A DNA stretch of 64,000 nucleotides from an uncultured Erythrobacter sp. (GTDB lineage: Bacteria > Pseudomonadota > Alphaproteobacteria > Sphingomonadales > Sphingomonadaceae): positions 248,001 to 312,000 of the forward strand of contig CANMIS010000001.1 of the NCBI GenBank assembly GCA_947498065.1, given 5' to 3'. A program made the position numbers and the translations under genes. The notes beneath the pieces were generated by a model. That model was given only the letters and a program-made list of their open reading frames with translations, had not been told where the DNA came from and did no database searches. Positions within the stretch are counted from its first letter, which is position 1. Each line of letters opens with the position of its first letter. Below, piece by piece: positions 45,342 through 55,463 of the stretch.

Positions 45342-46874
45342 TCACAGCGGAATATTATCATGCTTCTTCCACGGGTTCTCAAGCTGCTTGCCCCTCAGCT
45401 TGCGCAGGCCCAAGGCGACCCGGCGGCGGGTTGAGTGCGGGTAGATCACCTCGTCGATATAGCCGCGTGACGCGGCCACGAATGGGTTCGCAAAGCGGTC
45501 TTCATATTCCTTGGTTTTCTCAGCGATCTTTTCCGCATCGCCGCGATCCTGACGGAAGATAATCTCCACCGCGCCCTTCGCGCCCATCACTGCGATTTCA
45601 GCCGTGGGCCAGGCGTAATTGAGGTCTCCGCGCAAATGCTTTGACGCCATGACGTCATACGCCCCGCCATAGGCCTTGCGAGTGATGATGGTGATCTTCG
45701 GAACGGTCGCCTCTCCATAAGCGAACAGCAGCTTCGCGCCGTGCTTGATGATCCCATTATGCTCCTGGTCAGTGCCCGGTAGAAAGCCCGGCACATCGAC
45801 CAAAGTCAGGATCGGAATTTCAAACGCATCGCAGAACCGCACGAACCGCGCGGCCTTCTTAGAGGCATTAATGTCGAGCACACCGGCGAGCACCATTGGC
45901 TGGTTCGCGACCACACCTACAGTGCGCCCTTCGACCCGGCCAAACCCGCAAATGATATTGGCCGCATGGGCGGGCTGAATTTCGAAGAAATCGCCCTCGT
46001 CCAGCGTCTTCGCAATCACCTCATGCATGTCATACGGCTGGTTCGCATTGTCCGGGATCAGCGTATCGAGCGATGGCTCTTCGCGGTCCCACGGGTCGCT
46101 GGTGACATATTCCGGCGCTTCTTCGCGGTTGGACAGCGGCAGGTAGTCGAAGAATTTACGCGTCGAGAGCAGGGTCTCAATGTCGTTTTCAAACGCATTG
46201 TCGGCAACGCTGGTCTTGGTCGTGTGCGTCACCGCGCCGCCCAATTCCTCTTGCGTCACTTCTTCATTCGTCACCGTCTTGACCACCTCAGGCCCGGTTA
46301 CGAACATGTAAGAGCTGTCCTTCACCATGAAGATGAAGTCGGTCATCGCTGGCGAGTATACCGCGCCGCCCGCGCATGGCCCCATGATCAGCGAAAGCTG
46401 GGGCACAACGCCGCTCGCCAGAATGTTCTTCTGGAAAACATCGGCATAGCCGCCAAGTGAGGCGACACCTTCCTGAATACGCGCCCCGCCGGAATCGTTG
46501 AGGCCAATGACAGGCGCGCCGACCTTCATCGCATTGTCCATCACCTTGCAAATTTTCTCTGCGTGGCGTTTCGACAGGCTACCCCCGAAGACGGTAAAAT
46601 CTTGGCTGTAAACATACACCAGTCGGCCATTGATCGTGCCGCTGCCGGTGACCACACCGTCGCCTGGAATCTTCTGATCCGCCATACCGAAATCGACGCA
46701 GTCATGCTCGACGTAGGTGTCGAGCTCTTCAAAACTTCCCTCGTCCAGCAGAACGTTGAGCCGTTCGCGCGCGGTCAATTTGCCTTTAGCGTGCTGCGCC
46801 GCAATGCGCTTTTCTCCGCCGCCCATCTTAGCGGCGTCTCTGCGGCGTTCCATCTCAGCAATATTGGCAGACAT
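45342..46874 (-). CDS. pccB: Propionyl-CoA carboxylase beta subunit
   Basis: Carboxyltransferase half of propionyl-CoA carboxylase. The 510-residue protein has the acyl-CoA carboxylase layout: [20 protein letters not shown] near residue 30, the N-terminal CT core ([20 protein letters not shown] near 120) and the C-terminal core with [20 protein letters not shown] near 375 and [11 protein letters not shown]. The ATG at 46874 ([16 protein letters not shown]) gives the family start. The partner pccA lies 7.5 kb downstream in the same cluster. Confidence 0.95.
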   Translation of the reverse strand: MSANIAEMERRRDAAKMGGGEKRIAAQHAKGKLTARERLNVLLDEGSFEELDTYVEHDCVDFGMADQKIPGDGVVTGSGTINGRLVYVYSQDFTVFGGSLSKRHAEKICKVMDNAMKVGAPVIGLNDSGGARIQEGVASLGGYADVFQKNILASGVVPQLSLIMGPCAGGAVYSPAMTDFIFMVKDSSYMFVTGPEVVKTVTNEEVTQEELGGAVTHTTKTSVADNAFENDIETLLSTRKFFDYLPLSNREEAPEYVTSDPWDREEPSLDTLIPDNANQPYDMHEVIAKTLDEGDFFEIQPAHAANIICGFGRVEGRTVGVVANQPMVLAGVLDINASKKAARFVRFCDAFEIPILTLVDVPGFLPGTDQEHNGIIKHGAKLLFAYGEATVPKITIITRKAYGGAYDVMASKHLRGDLNYAWPTAEIAVMGAKGAVEIIFRQDRGDAEKIAEKTKEYEDRFANPFVAASRGYIDEVIYPHSTRRRVALGLRKLRGKQLENPWKKHDNIPL

Positions 46875-46944
46875 CTGGGTGCCCCTGCATTTGTTGTAAG
46901 TTATGCTGAGGTCGTTGCCGCACGAGCGCAGCAGCGTCAATCGG

Positions 46945-47667
46945 TCAAAAGGGCAGAGTTATCCGCTTGGCGATAACGGGCGAAATCGATTCCATCGCGC
47001 GCAGGGCCTTCGTCATGCCGATATTCGCCTCGTCGCGGCCCTTCTCAATCGCCTCTAGGATTTGCCTTGCGCATTCCTCCGCGGGCATTTTCTTCATCGG
47101 ATTGCCGTCGTTCATTTGGGTGTCGACCACCGGGGGCAATGCCTCGATGACTTTGATGCGCGTGTCCTTAAGCTGTTCGCGCAAGGCTAGAGTGTAGAAC
47201 CGCAGACCGGATTTGGTCGCGCAATAGATCGGCTGACGCGCGGCTGGCGAAATGGCGAGGCCGGAAGTAACGTTGATGATCGCCGCCTCAGAGGCAGACT
47301 GGAGCTGCGTCATGAGCCCTTCGATCAGGCGGATCGGCGCGTTGAGATTTGCGTAGATGCAATCATCCGCGGCGTCTGGATCGGGAGGGGTTTTGCGGAA
47401 GTCATGGTCCACCAACTGCCCGGCATTGTTGATGAGGATATCAAGCTCGCGCTCCCCCCACTCCGCTAGCAAAGCGTCTACACCGGCGGCATTGGAGAGG
47501 TCGGCTGAAATGACCTCAAAGCCCTCCGCCTGCATCGCCGCGGTCCGATCTGGATTGCGGCCGGTGAGCACGGCATGCGCGCCTTTGGCTTTCAGCTGAC
47601 GCGCCATTTCGCGCCCAATCCCGGCGGTGCCGCCAGTGAGCAATATTGTCTTGTTTTTGATTTCCAT
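46945..47667 (-). CDS. Short-chain dehydrogenase/reductase (DltE-like)
   Basis: A 240-residue Rossmann-fold SDR with [15 protein letters not shown] near residues 10-24, the NNAG motif at [13 protein letters not shown], catalytic Ser and the [13 protein letters not shown]yr-x-x-x-Lys near 150. The sequence resembles the DltE group, which lacks a firm substrate. The ATG at 47667 is preferred over an earlier start. It lies between pccB and gor on the same strand. Confidence 0.85.
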   Translation of the reverse strand: MEIKNKTILLTGGTAGIGREMARQLKAKGAHAVLTGRNPDRTAAMQAEGFEVISADLSNAAGVDALLAEWGERELDILINNAGQLVDHDFRKTPPDPDAADDCIYANLNAPIRLIEGLMTQLQSASEAAIINVTSGLAISPAARQPIYCATKSGLRFYTLALREQLKDTRIKVIEALPPVVDTQMNDGNPMKKMPAEECARQILEAIEKGRDEANIGMTKALRAMESISPVIAKRITLPF

Positions 47668-47714
47668 AAAGCGGAGCCTAGCGCGGCCACTTCGGCAGCG
47701 CCAGTTCACCGCCG

Positions 47715-49061
47715 CTACTTCAGGAGAACAAGTTCCTCAGCCATGGTCGGGTGGATCGCAACCGTGTCGTCAAAGTCCGCCTTAGTCAGCCCAGCTTTCA
47801 CCGCAATCGCGGCTGCCTGCATGATCTCTGGCGATTCCGGCCCGATCATGTGGATGCCAACGATCTGATCCGTCGCTGCATTGACGATCATCTTGTAGAG
47901 CCCGCGCTCATTGCGGCCCGCCACCACGTTTTTCATCGGGCGGAAGTCGGACTGGAACACCTTGATATTGCCGAGCTTGTTGCGCGCTTCGCCTTCCGTC
48001 ATGCCAACAGCGGCAATCGGCGGGTGGCTGAACACTGCGCTCGGGATGCACGAATGGTCGACCGTGCGCGGATTGTCGTCAAAGACTGTGTCCGCAAAGG
48101 CATGGCCCTCGCGAATCGCAACCGGGGTCAGCTGCACGCGGTCGGTCACGTCGCCCACGGCATAGATATAATCGACATTGGTCTGGCTGAAATCGTCAAC
48201 TTTGATCGCGCCGCCGTCGCTGGTTTCAACGCCAACCGTCTCCAGGCCAAGGCCGTCGATATTCGGCCGCCGTCCAGTGGCGAACATCACCATGTCGACA
48301 TCGACATTTTCATCGCCGTTCAGCTCAACATGCAGCGAGCCGTCATCGTTTTTCCTGATCGCTTTGAAGGTGGTGTTGAAGTGGAATTGTATGCCCTTCA
48401 TCACGCTGATCTGGAGCAAGCGATCGCGCAGGCTTTCGTCATAGCCGCGCAGCAATTGGTCCGAGCGATTGACGATGCACACCTTGCTGCCAAACTCGTT
48501 GAAGATGCCCGCAAATTCATTCGCGATATAGCCGCCGCCTGCGATCATCACGCGTTTCGGCAGTCCATCGAGATGGAACGCCTCGTTGGAAGTGATCGCA
48601 TATTCAGCACCCGGAAACTCGAGCCGCTGCGGTGTCGCGCCTGTCGCAATCAGTATGTATTTCGCGGTGACGACCTTGCCGCTCGCCAGAGTGATCTCAT
48701 GATCGCCGGTGATCTCTGCACGCTCACGGAACACTTCCACCCCGTGATTGCCGAGCGTCTCGCCGTAAAGGCCCTCAAGCCGGTCGATATCGGTCTGCAC
48801 ATGGTCGCGCAGCTTCACCCAGTCGAAGCTCTTGCCTTCGATGGTCCAACCAAATTGCTTCGCGTCTTCGAGGTCTTCGGCAAAATGCGCGCCGTAGACG
48901 AGCATCTTTTTCGGAACGCACCCACGAATGACGCAGGTGCCGCCAACACGGTATTCCTCCGCCACGGCAACGCGCGCGCCATGGGCGGCGGCTATGCGGC
49001 TGGCGCGGACGCCGCCGGACCCTGCTCCGATAGTGAAGAGATCGAAATCATACTCGGCCAT
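47715..49061 (-). CDS. gor: Glutathione-disulfide reductase
   Basis: Uses NADPH to reduce glutathione disulfide. The 448-residue flavoprotein has FAD motif GAGSGGVRASRIAAAHG at residues 12-28, the redox disulfide Cys43-Cys48 in GGTCVIRGCVPKK, NADPH motif GGGYIANEFAGIF near 175 and the C-terminal interface HPTMAEELVLL with the catalytic His. It heads the strand-wise run that leads into the propionate cluster, with 47 bases to the SDR. Confidence 0.95.
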   Translation of the reverse strand: MAEYDFDLFTIGAGSGGVRASRIAAAHGARVAVAEEYRVGGTCVIRGCVPKKMLVYGAHFAEDLEDAKQFGWTIEGKSFDWVKLRDHVQTDIDRLEGLYGETLGNHGVEVFRERAEITGDHEITLASGKVVTAKYILIATGATPQRLEFPGAEYAITSNEAFHLDGLPKRVMIAGGGYIANEFAGIFNEFGSKVCIVNRSDQLLRGYDESLRDRLLQISVMKGIQFHFNTTFKAIRKNDDGSLHVELNGDENVDVDMVMFATGRRPNIDGLGLETVGVETSDGGAIKVDDFSQTNVDYIYAVGDVTDRVQLTPVAIREGHAFADTVFDDNPRTVDHSCIPSAVFSHPPIAAVGMTEGEARNKLGNIKVFQSDFRPMKNVVAGRNERGLYKMIVNAATDQIVGIHMIGPESPEIMQAAAIAVKAGLTKADFDDTVAIHPTMAEELVLLK

Positions 49062-49170
49062 TGCGGCGATGCTCCTTTATGTTGCGCGCGATATGGCGAC
49101 CCAGCGGGGTCTTGCCAAGCGCGCAGACGATTTGAAGAGCTATTCGCGCAACAGCGCCGCTTGGTTACCC

Positions 49171-50682
49171 TTATGAAGTACGAGCGCCAGTGCGCACGCC
49201 GCCGCCTGAACGGCCACGGCCACCGCCACCTGGACGACCACCACCGCCGCCTGGACGACCGCCGCCTCCGTTGCCACCCGGACGGCCTCCGCCACCGCCG
49301 CCGCCACTGCGGTTCGGGCGACCTTTGCGCGCGCCATGCTTTTGCTTAGGCTTGCCTTGAGGACGGCCATCGCCGCCACCAGCGCCATCACCCTGAGGCT
49401 TTCCGCCGCCGGAGCGCTGACCACCGAAAGGTTTTGGGCGAACCTTTTTCTTAGCAACACGGTTTTGACCGCGCGGCGCAGGTTTGGTCGGGCCAACGCC
49501 TTCTACAACGGCGCGGAAGTTTTCCGGCAGGTCGAGCCGCTCAAATTCAGCATCGGTAACGCGGGTAATATCTTTGAGGTAAGCGCGCTCGTCCTCGGCG
49601 CAGAATGCGATCGCAACGCCGTCTTTGCCAGCGCGCGCGGTGCGCCCGATGCGGTGGACATATTGCTCTGGCACATTGGGCAATTCGTAGTTGATGACGT
49701 GGCTGACGCCCGGAATATCGATCCCGCGCGCGGCTACATCGGTTGCCACGAGCACTGGCGTTTTCGCGCGTTTAAATTCGCTAAGCGCCCGCTCCCGCTG
49801 AGGCTGTGATTTGTTGCCGTGGATCGCATTCGCGCCAATGCCGGCTTGGGCGAGCTTCTTCACGACGCGGTCTGCGCCGTGCTTTGTACGGGTAAAGACC
49901 AGTACACGCTCAATCTTGCCGGGCACTTCATGACGGCCAGACAGAACCATTTCGATCAGCGATTGCTTCTCATTCTGCTGCACCATGAAGAGGTACTGAT
50001 CGATCCGCTCCGCCGTGCTCGATTCCGGAGTGACAGAGACCTGCACCGGGTTGTGGCAATAGCCCTTCACCAGTTCCTTGATCTGCTTCGGCATAGTGGC
50101 CGAGAAAAACAGGGTCTGGCGCTCCTTCGGCACCAATTGGCTGATCCGGCGCAGAGCGTGGATAAAGCCGAGGTCGAGCATCTGATCCGCTTCATCGAGA
50201 ACCAAGATTTCGACGCCAGACAGGTTGAACGCCTTCTGGTCAATCAGATCAAGCAAGCGGCCAGGTGTCGCGACCAGGATGTCGGTGCCACGGTGCAGCT
50301 TGTTCCGGTCTTTGTTGACGCTGGTCCCGCCCACAATCGAGTGGACTTTCATGCCCGCCATCGCGCCATAATCCTTGGCGCTTTGGGCGATTTGCCCGGC
50401 GAGTTCGCGGGTCGGCGCCAGCACCAACATGCGGCAGGATTTGAATGGGATTTGGTTGTCGCTCTCGCGGAGCCGGTCGATGCTGGGCAGCATGAATGCC
50501 GCCGTTTTGCCGGTACCCGTTTGCGCAATGCCTAGCAGGTCGCGGCCTTCCAGCACGGGCGGGATCGCCTGCGCCTGGATCGGAGTTGGCGTGGTGTAAC
50601 CCTTCAGGTCCAATGCCTGAAGAATAGGTTGTGACAGGTCGAGGTCCTCAAATTGGACCGACTGTTCAGATGGATTTGTCAT
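49171..50682 (-). CDS. rhlE: DEAD-box RNA helicase, RhlE-like
   Basis: A 503-residue ATP-dependent RNA helicase. The Q motif and AQTGTGKTAAF near residues 50-60, PTRELAGQ, VLDEADQML, SAT and HRIGRTARAGKDG follow the DEAD-box order. After about residue 375 comes a low-complexity arginine/glycine tail (VAKKKVRPKPFGGQRSGGG and about 100 residues of G/R/P). Such tails bind RNA and may promote condensates. The ATG at 50682 lies 65 bases downstream of a perfect palindrome that may be in the 5' leader. Confidence 0.93.
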   Translation of the reverse strand: MTNPSEQSVQFEDLDLSQPILQALDLKGYTTPTPIQAQAIPPVLEGRDLLGIAQTGTGKTAAFMLPSIDRLRESDNQIPFKSCRMLVLAPTRELAGQIAQSAKDYGAMAGMKVHSIVGGTSVNKDRNKLHRGTDILVATPGRLLDLIDQKAFNLSGVEILVLDEADQMLDLGFIHALRRISQLVPKERQTLFFSATMPKQIKELVKGYCHNPVQVSVTPESSTAERIDQYLFMVQQNEKQSLIEMVLSGRHEVPGKIERVLVFTRTKHGADRVVKKLAQAGIGANAIHGNKSQPQRERALSEFKRAKTPVLVATDVAARGIDIPGVSHVINYELPNVPEQYVHRIGRTARAGKDGVAIAFCAEDERAYLKDITRVTDAEFERLDLPENFRAVVEGVGPTKPAPRGQNRVAKKKVRPKPFGGQRSGGGKPQGDGAGGGDGRPQGKPKQKHGARKGRPNRSGGGGGGGRPGGNGGGGRPGGGGGRPGGGGRGRSGGGVRTGARTS

Positions 50683-50746
50683 TGATAATTCGCAATATAT
50701 TTGCGGCGCGCAGAGACCTAGCTCGCGCGGCGCGGGGGTAAGGGAA

Positions 50747-50771
50747 CCCACAAAAGTATTACTTTTGTGGG
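50747..50771. promoter_or_regulatory. 25-base palindrome upstream of rhlE
   Basis: CCCACAAAAGT and ACTTTTGTGGG are perfect 11-base arms around ATT, 65-89 bases upstream of the helicase ATG. There is no T-run on either side, so it is not a simple terminator. It may be an operator or an mRNA leader hairpin. Confidence 0.6.
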
Positions 50772-50920
50772 ACCGGTGATAACCGCCCGCGTGAAAAGGG
50801 AAGTCTGTGAAATAAACCGAGGCGCGGCCGGGGCAGATTGCTTAGTTCAATCGCCGCTTCACGCTGGCGCGCGCGCTTCGCTGGTGCAGCATTTGGGGGA
50901 GAAGTGCTGAGAAGTCAACT

Positions 50921-51325
50921 TTATAGCACAGCGTTACCGTACTTCAGTTCCAACCAATGGTCGTTCATCCAATCCTCGTAGCCGAGCAATTCTCCTTCCC
51001 GTCTCTCCTCGTCAGGTCCCCACTTTGGCGACTGCATCAAATCTAGGAACGCGTCAAAACGCCACTCTTCTCGAGGCACTGCAAACATAATCCGATGCAG
51101 TTCAAACTCACGCCGTCCATCCGGCGGTTCGACGTGGTCCCGTCGAACTAACGCGGCCATTTCGACTTGCCGATCAAAAAGCCTCAAGTATCGCTTGAGG
51201 ACTAGTGGAAATTGTCCCTTCGCATCAGCAAAGTTTGCAAAAGGCTTTTGCCCAGAGAGCAAGAGTCCTAACTCGCTATTGGTATGGACTTTGTACGGAA
51301 GTGATTTGAGGAAACTGTTGAGCAA
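50921..51325 (-). CDS. Uncharacterised 134-residue protein
   Basis: I do not recognise this protein. It is soluble, without signal or membrane helix, with two halves: FLKSLPYKVHTNSELGLLLSGQKPF near the front and WMNDHWLELKYGNAVL at the end, both rich in aromatic and charged residues. The start appears to be TTG at 51325, with GGGGTGAG just before it, within five bases of the pgi stop. Base composition is slightly richer in A/T than the neighbours. Confidence 0.5.
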   Translation of the reverse strand: MLNSFLKSLPYKVHTNSELGLLLSGQKPFANFADAKGQFPLVLKRYLRLFDRQVEMAALVRRDHVEPPDGRREFELHRIMFAVPREEWRFDAFLDLMQSPKWGPDEERREGELLGYEDWMNDHWLELKYGNAVL

Positions 51326-51328
51326 AGC

Positions 51329-52873
51329 TCACCCCATCCCAGCCGCTTCCATGAGCGCCTTAGTACTCGCGTCGAAGTCGCCCTCTCCTGCATCAATGTC
51401 CTTGGCCATTTTCTTGCCCAACTCGACACCGAATTGGTCGAACGGGTTGATGCCCATCAGCACTGCGTTGGCGAAAGTGCGGTGCTCGTGAAATGCGATC
51501 AATGCGCCTAGCGCTGCGGCGTCCAGATCATCGACAAGGATCATTGCGCTGGGCCGGTCCCCCGGGAAGGCGCGTGCAGGATCTTTGCCGTCGGCGGACA
51601 TATTGCCGCCCGCCATCAGGGCGGCGCCTTGCGCGAAGCAATTGATCAACAGACTCTTGTGATGCGCCGGGTCTAGCTGGTCGCCGGGCGCGATGCTGGC
51701 GATGAAATCGACCGGGATCAAATGTGTGCCCTGGTGCAGCAATTGGAACACCGCGTGCTGCGCATCCGTGCCCACTCCACCCCAAGTCACGGCGGCGGTT
51801 GGGCGGTCCACTGGTTCGCCCTTGGCCGACACGCTCTTGCCGTTCGATTCCATCTCAAGCTGCTGCAAATAGTCAGGCAGCAAATCGAGGCGCTCGTCAT
51901 AGGCGAACACCGCGCGCGTCTGGCACCATCTGGCGCGGGTGTAATATTGGTCTGCAAAGGCAGCGAGCAGCGGCAGGTTTGCCCTACCCTGAGCCTCGCG
52001 GAAATGCGTGTCGATCGCCTGCGCCCCGGCAAGCATTGCCTGAAAATCGTCCATGCCGACCGCCAGCGCGACCGGAAAACCAATGCTCGACCACAGCGAA
52101 TAACGCCCGCCGACACTCTCAGGAAATGGTAGGATACGCGTTTCATCGACGCCCCATTCCACCGCGCCTTCTGGATTGGCGGTGAGCGCGATCACACGGC
52201 CACTCGGGTCATCTACGCCATTGTCGCCGAGCCATTTCAGCGCGCTCGCAGCATTCGTCATCGTTTCAATGGTGGTGAAGGTCTTTGATGCGATCGCGAT
52301 CAGAGTGGTCGCCGGATCGCACGCCGCAAAGGCTTGCTCCAAGGCGAGGCCATCGATGTTTGAGACAACGTGAACATCCACCAGGCTGAGATCGCGGGCC
52401 AAAGCGTCAACCGCCAGATCAGGGCCCAAGGCGGAGCCGCCAATTCCAATATGGATTAGGTGGTTGACCTCTCCCAGAGCGCCATGATGGATCGCCTCGA
52501 CCAGCATGCCCATCCGCGTGGTCAGAGCCTGCGCTTCCTCCACATCCGCCTCGGTGCCGCTGCCGCGCATTGCCCCGTGGGTCGCCGCACGGCCCTCGGT
52601 TGGGTTGACGATCCCGCCGCCAAACAACGCCTCGCGCTGAGCGTCGAAGTCCATCGCCTCAGCCAAAGCCTCAAGCTGATCAAGGATCGCATCATCCAGA
52701 TGCGTTTTTGACCAATCGAACCGAATGCCAAGATCGCCCAGCTCCCCAAATGAGGCCTCCAATCGCTGGCTCAGCTTCTCCAAGCGGTCCGGATCAGCGG
52801 CGAACAATTCGCTCAGTTTAGGCTGCGGCAGGGCACAAATAGCATCCCAAGTGGTGGAAATCGGATCAGTCAT
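51329..52873 (-). CDS. pgi: Glucose-6-phosphate isomerase
   Basis: Interconverts glucose-6-phosphate and fructose-6-phosphate. The 514-residue length is typical. Signatures: IGIGGSALGPDLAVDAL near residue 145, ASKTFTTIETMTNA near 205, GGRYSLWSSIGFPVA near 268 and the C-terminal MGINPFDQFGVELGKK. The start is the ATG at 52873 (MTDPISTTWDAIC); TTG two codons earlier is less likely. It diverges from lepB across 50 bases. Confidence 0.96.
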   Translation of the reverse strand: MTDPISTTWDAICALPQPKLSELFAADPDRLEKLSQRLEASFGELGDLGIRFDWSKTHLDDAILDQLEALAEAMDFDAQREALFGGGIVNPTEGRAATHGAMRGSGTEADVEEAQALTTRMGMLVEAIHHGALGEVNHLIHIGIGGSALGPDLAVDALARDLSLVDVHVVSNIDGLALEQAFAACDPATTLIAIASKTFTTIETMTNAASALKWLGDNGVDDPSGRVIALTANPEGAVEWGVDETRILPFPESVGGRYSLWSSIGFPVALAVGMDDFQAMLAGAQAIDTHFREAQGRANLPLLAAFADQYYTRARWCQTRAVFAYDERLDLLPDYLQQLEMESNGKSVSAKGEPVDRPTAAVTWGGVGTDAQHAVFQLLHQGTHLIPVDFIASIAPGDQLDPAHHKSLLINCFAQGAALMAGGNMSADGKDPARAFPGDRPSAMILVDDLDAAALGALIAFHEHRTFANAVLMGINPFDQFGVELGKKMAKDIDAGEGDFDASTKALMEAAGMG

Positions 52874-52923
52874 GAGCAAATATCCTTGGCGTGATAGGCC
52901 ACTCGCGACTAGGGACGCACGCG

Positions 52924-53811
52924 ATGAATGTTAAGACCCAAACTGATGCTGCACCCAGCTCTGGTGACGTATGCGCGGCGGCCAGCGATGATGCCGGCAA
53001 TGTTGCGGCCCCAAAAGCGCCAGCAGAGGAACAGCCGGAGAGCCTCGGGAGCTTTGCGTTTTTCCTGTTCAAACTGGTCTTTGTCGTCCTGGTCTTTCGC
53101 AGCTTGGTGTTCTCCCCCTTCTCGATTCCGTCTGAGAGTATGCTGCCGCATTTGTGGAACGGCGACTATTTGCTCGCGGCAAAATGGCCATACGGCTATT
53201 CTGACAATTCCATGCCGTTTGGCGCACCGATTGTGCCGGGCCGCGTGCTCGCAAGCGCGCCGGAGCCTGGCGATGTCGCGATCTTCAAGCATCCGATTGA
53301 TGGCACCGACTACATCAAGCGCGTGATTGCGCTGCCCGGTGACAGTGTCGCCATGATCGACGGACAAGTCGTCCTCAATGGTGAGACCGTGCCCAAGGTG
53401 CGGATCGAAGACTTCGTCATTCCCGTATCGGGCAATACCAGCTGCGCTTGGGGTGCGGAACTGCGCACTGACACGGATGGCCAGGACATTTGCGCCTATC
53501 CGCGCTTTCGAGAGACCTTGCCCAATGGTGTCAGCTACGAAGTGCTCGACTTTGGCCCGACGGGGGCAGACAATATGGATGCGGTCATCGTGCCCGAAGG
53601 CCGGATGTTCGTGATGGGTGACAACCGCGACAATTCACAAGACAGCCGCTTTCCCGCCAGCGCTGGCGGCGGTGTCGGGCTGGTCCCGCAAGACAATCTG
53701 GTCGGCCGCGCAACAATCCTGATGTGGTCCACCAATGGCGGTTCGGAATGGATCAAACCATGGACATGGTTCAGCGCGGCACGCTGGAGCCGCTTGGGCA
53801 AGACGCTATGA
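52924..53811 (+). CDS. lepB: Signal peptidase I
   Basis: Cleaves signal peptides of exported proteins at the inner membrane. The 295-residue protein has a proline/alanine-rich cytoplasmic N-terminus, one membrane helix near residues 43-60, then the catalytic Ser72 in SIPSESMLPHL and Lys in DYIKRVIALPGD, followed by GDNRDNSQDSR. The ATG at 52924 is one codon before a second candidate. It overlaps rnc by four bases; lepB-rnc-era is a classical order. Confidence 0.96.
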   Translation: MNVKTQTDAAPSSGDVCAAASDDAGNVAAPKAPAEEQPESLGSFAFFLFKLVFVVLVFRSLVFSPFSIPSESMLPHLWNGDYLLAAKWPYGYSDNSMPFGAPIVPGRVLASAPEPGDVAIFKHPIDGTDYIKRVIALPGDSVAMIDGQVVLNGETVPKVRIEDFVIPVSGNTSCAWGAELRTDTDGQDICAYPRFRETLPNGVSYEVLDFGPTGADNMDAVIVPEGRMFVMGDNRDNSQDSRFPASAGGGVGLVPQDNLVGRATILMWSTNGGSEWIKPWTWFSAARWSRLGKTL

Positions 53812-54518
53812 GCGCCCCTCCCCTCGATCATCTAGGCCCTGAAACAACCGAGTGGCTGAGCAAGCTTGGCCTGAACGTGGACAAAGAAGCCGCATGGCTA
53901 GAGGCCCTCACCCATGGCAGCGTTCAAGGCAACCTGCCCTATGGCGCACCGACGCCCAAGGATTATCAGCGGCTCGAATTCCTCGGTGACAGGGTGCTTG
54001 GCCTCTCGGTAGCCGATTGGCTTTACCGCGATGGCGACGCGCCAGAAGGCAAGCTGTCGCAGCGCTTGAACGCCTTAGTCAGCGGCGCAACCTGCGCCCG
54101 CATCGCCCGCACCATCGGCCTGCCCGACCATTTGCGCCTCGGTAAACAGGCCCGCGATGATGGCGGCGCGGATAGCGACAATATCCTCGGCGATGTGATG
54201 GAGGCGATGATCGGCGCGTGCTTCATCGAGCATGGGTTCGAGACCGCTCGCGATTTCATCTACCGCGCATGGGCCGATGAGCTAACCGGAAAGGCGGGCG
54301 AGGCAAAGCACCCCAAATCCGCCTTGCAAGAATGGGCCGCTGGCAACCGCCACCGCACGCCAGAATACCAAGTGATCGACCGCAGCGGGCCAGACCACGC
54401 CGCGCGCTTCACCGTCAAAGTCAGCGTGCACAAGGTTGGCGAGGCAGAAGCAATCGCGGCAAGCAAATCAGAGGCCGAAAAGCAGGCCGCGAAAGCATTT
54501 ATGGAGCGCTTCGGATGA
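53808..54518 (+). CDS. rnc: Ribonuclease III
   Basis: Processes rRNA precursors and double-stranded RNA. The 236-residue protein has the catalytic signature QRLEFLGDRVLGLSVADWL near residue 40-60, the metal-binding GDVMEAMIGACFIEHG near 125 and a C-terminal dsRNA-binding domain (PKSALQEWAAGNRHRTPEY to EAEKQAAKAFMERF). The ATG at 53808 makes an ATGA overlap with lepB; the frame upstream overlaps lepB coding and is rejected. Confidence 0.97.
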   Translation: MSAPPLDHLGPETTEWLSKLGLNVDKEAAWLEALTHGSVQGNLPYGAPTPKDYQRLEFLGDRVLGLSVADWLYRDGDAPEGKLSQRLNALVSGATCARIARTIGLPDHLRLGKQARDDGGADSDNILGDVMEAMIGACFIEHGFETARDFIYRAWADELTGKAGEAKHPKSALQEWAAGNRHRTPEYQVIDRSGPDHAARFTVKVSVHKVGEAEAIAASKSEAEKQAAKAFMERFG

Positions 54519-54554
54519 GCATTGGTACAGATATCGCGGCGAGGAAGCAGTCCA

Positions 54555-55463
54555 ATGACTAAGCAAAAATGCGGCGCCGTCGCCGTGATTGGCGCGCCCA
54601 ACGCGGGCAAATCTACTCTGGTAAATCAATTGGTCGGCCAGAAGGTCGCGATCACATCCTCCAAGGCGCAAACCACCCGCGCCCGCATGCTCGGCATCGC
54701 CTTGCATCAGGACGGGGATGAAAACACACAGATGATCCTGGTCGATACGCCCGGTATTTTTGAGCCGCGCCGCAGGCTGGACCGCGCAATGGTGAGCGCC
54801 GCTTGGGAAGGCGCAGAGGCCGCCGATGCCTTGCTGCTGATCGTCGATCCGATTAAACAGCGCCGGCACGAGCTGATGCCGCTGCTAGAGGCGCTCGCCA
54901 AACGTCCCGAACGCAAGATTCTGGTCCTCAATAAGGTTGACCGCGCGAAGAAAGAACCTCTGCTCGCTCTCGCTCAGGAATTGGGCGAACTCGTTGATTT
55001 TGCCGAGATCTATTTCATTTCCGCTTTGAATGGCGAAGGCGTGGATGAGCTCAAATCAAAGCTCGCCGAGATGATGCCAGAGGGGCCATGGCACTACCCC
55101 GAAGATCAAGTTTCAGACGCATCAGAGCGTTTGCTCGCCGCTGAAATCACACGCGAACAGCTGTATCTGCAGCTGCATGAAGAGCTACCTTATGACGCTG
55201 CCGTTCGGCCTGAAAGCTACGAGGTCCGCAAAGACGGCTCGGTCGAGGTGCGCCAACAAATCGTCATCGCTCGTGACAGTCAGAAACCGATCGTGCTCGG
55301 CAAAGGCGGCCAGCGGATCAAAGCTATTGGCGAGGCCGCGCGCAAAGAGCTCGCGGAAATCCTCGGCATTAAGGTCCATTTGTTCCTGCACGTGAAGGTC
55401 TCAGAAGGCTGGTCTGAAGACAAAGAAGTGTTTGAAGAAATGGGGCTCGACTGGGTCAAATGA
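54555..55463 (+). CDS. era: GTPase Era
   Basis: A 302-residue GTPase that binds 16S rRNA during 30S assembly. G1 is GAPNAGKSTL near residues 11-20, G3 DTPGIF near 60 and G4 NKVD near 120, with a C-terminal KH domain (VLGKGGQRIKAIGEAARKEL). The ATG at 54555 gives the family start. It overlaps the next gene by four bases. Confidence 0.97.
   Translation: MTKQKCGAVAVIGAPNAGKSTLVNQLVGQKVAITSSKAQTTRARMLGIALHQDGDENTQMILVDTPGIFEPRRRLDRAMVSAAWEGAEAADALLLIVDPIKQRRHELMPLLEALAKRPERKILVLNKVDRAKKEPLLALAQELGELVDFAEIYFISALNGEGVDELKSKLAEMMPEGPWHYPEDQVSDASERLLAAEITREQLYLQLHEELPYDAAVRPESYEVRKDGSVEVRQQIVIARDSQKPIVLGKGGQRIKAIGEAARKELAEILGIKVHLFLHVKVSEGWSEDKEVFEEMGLDWVK

Noticed and set aside
47751..49349. Open frame of 532 codons opposite gor, longer than gor itself
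   Set aside because: The gor protein shows all catalytic motifs on the other strand. The antisense translation is rich in R, H and D and has no recognisable domain.
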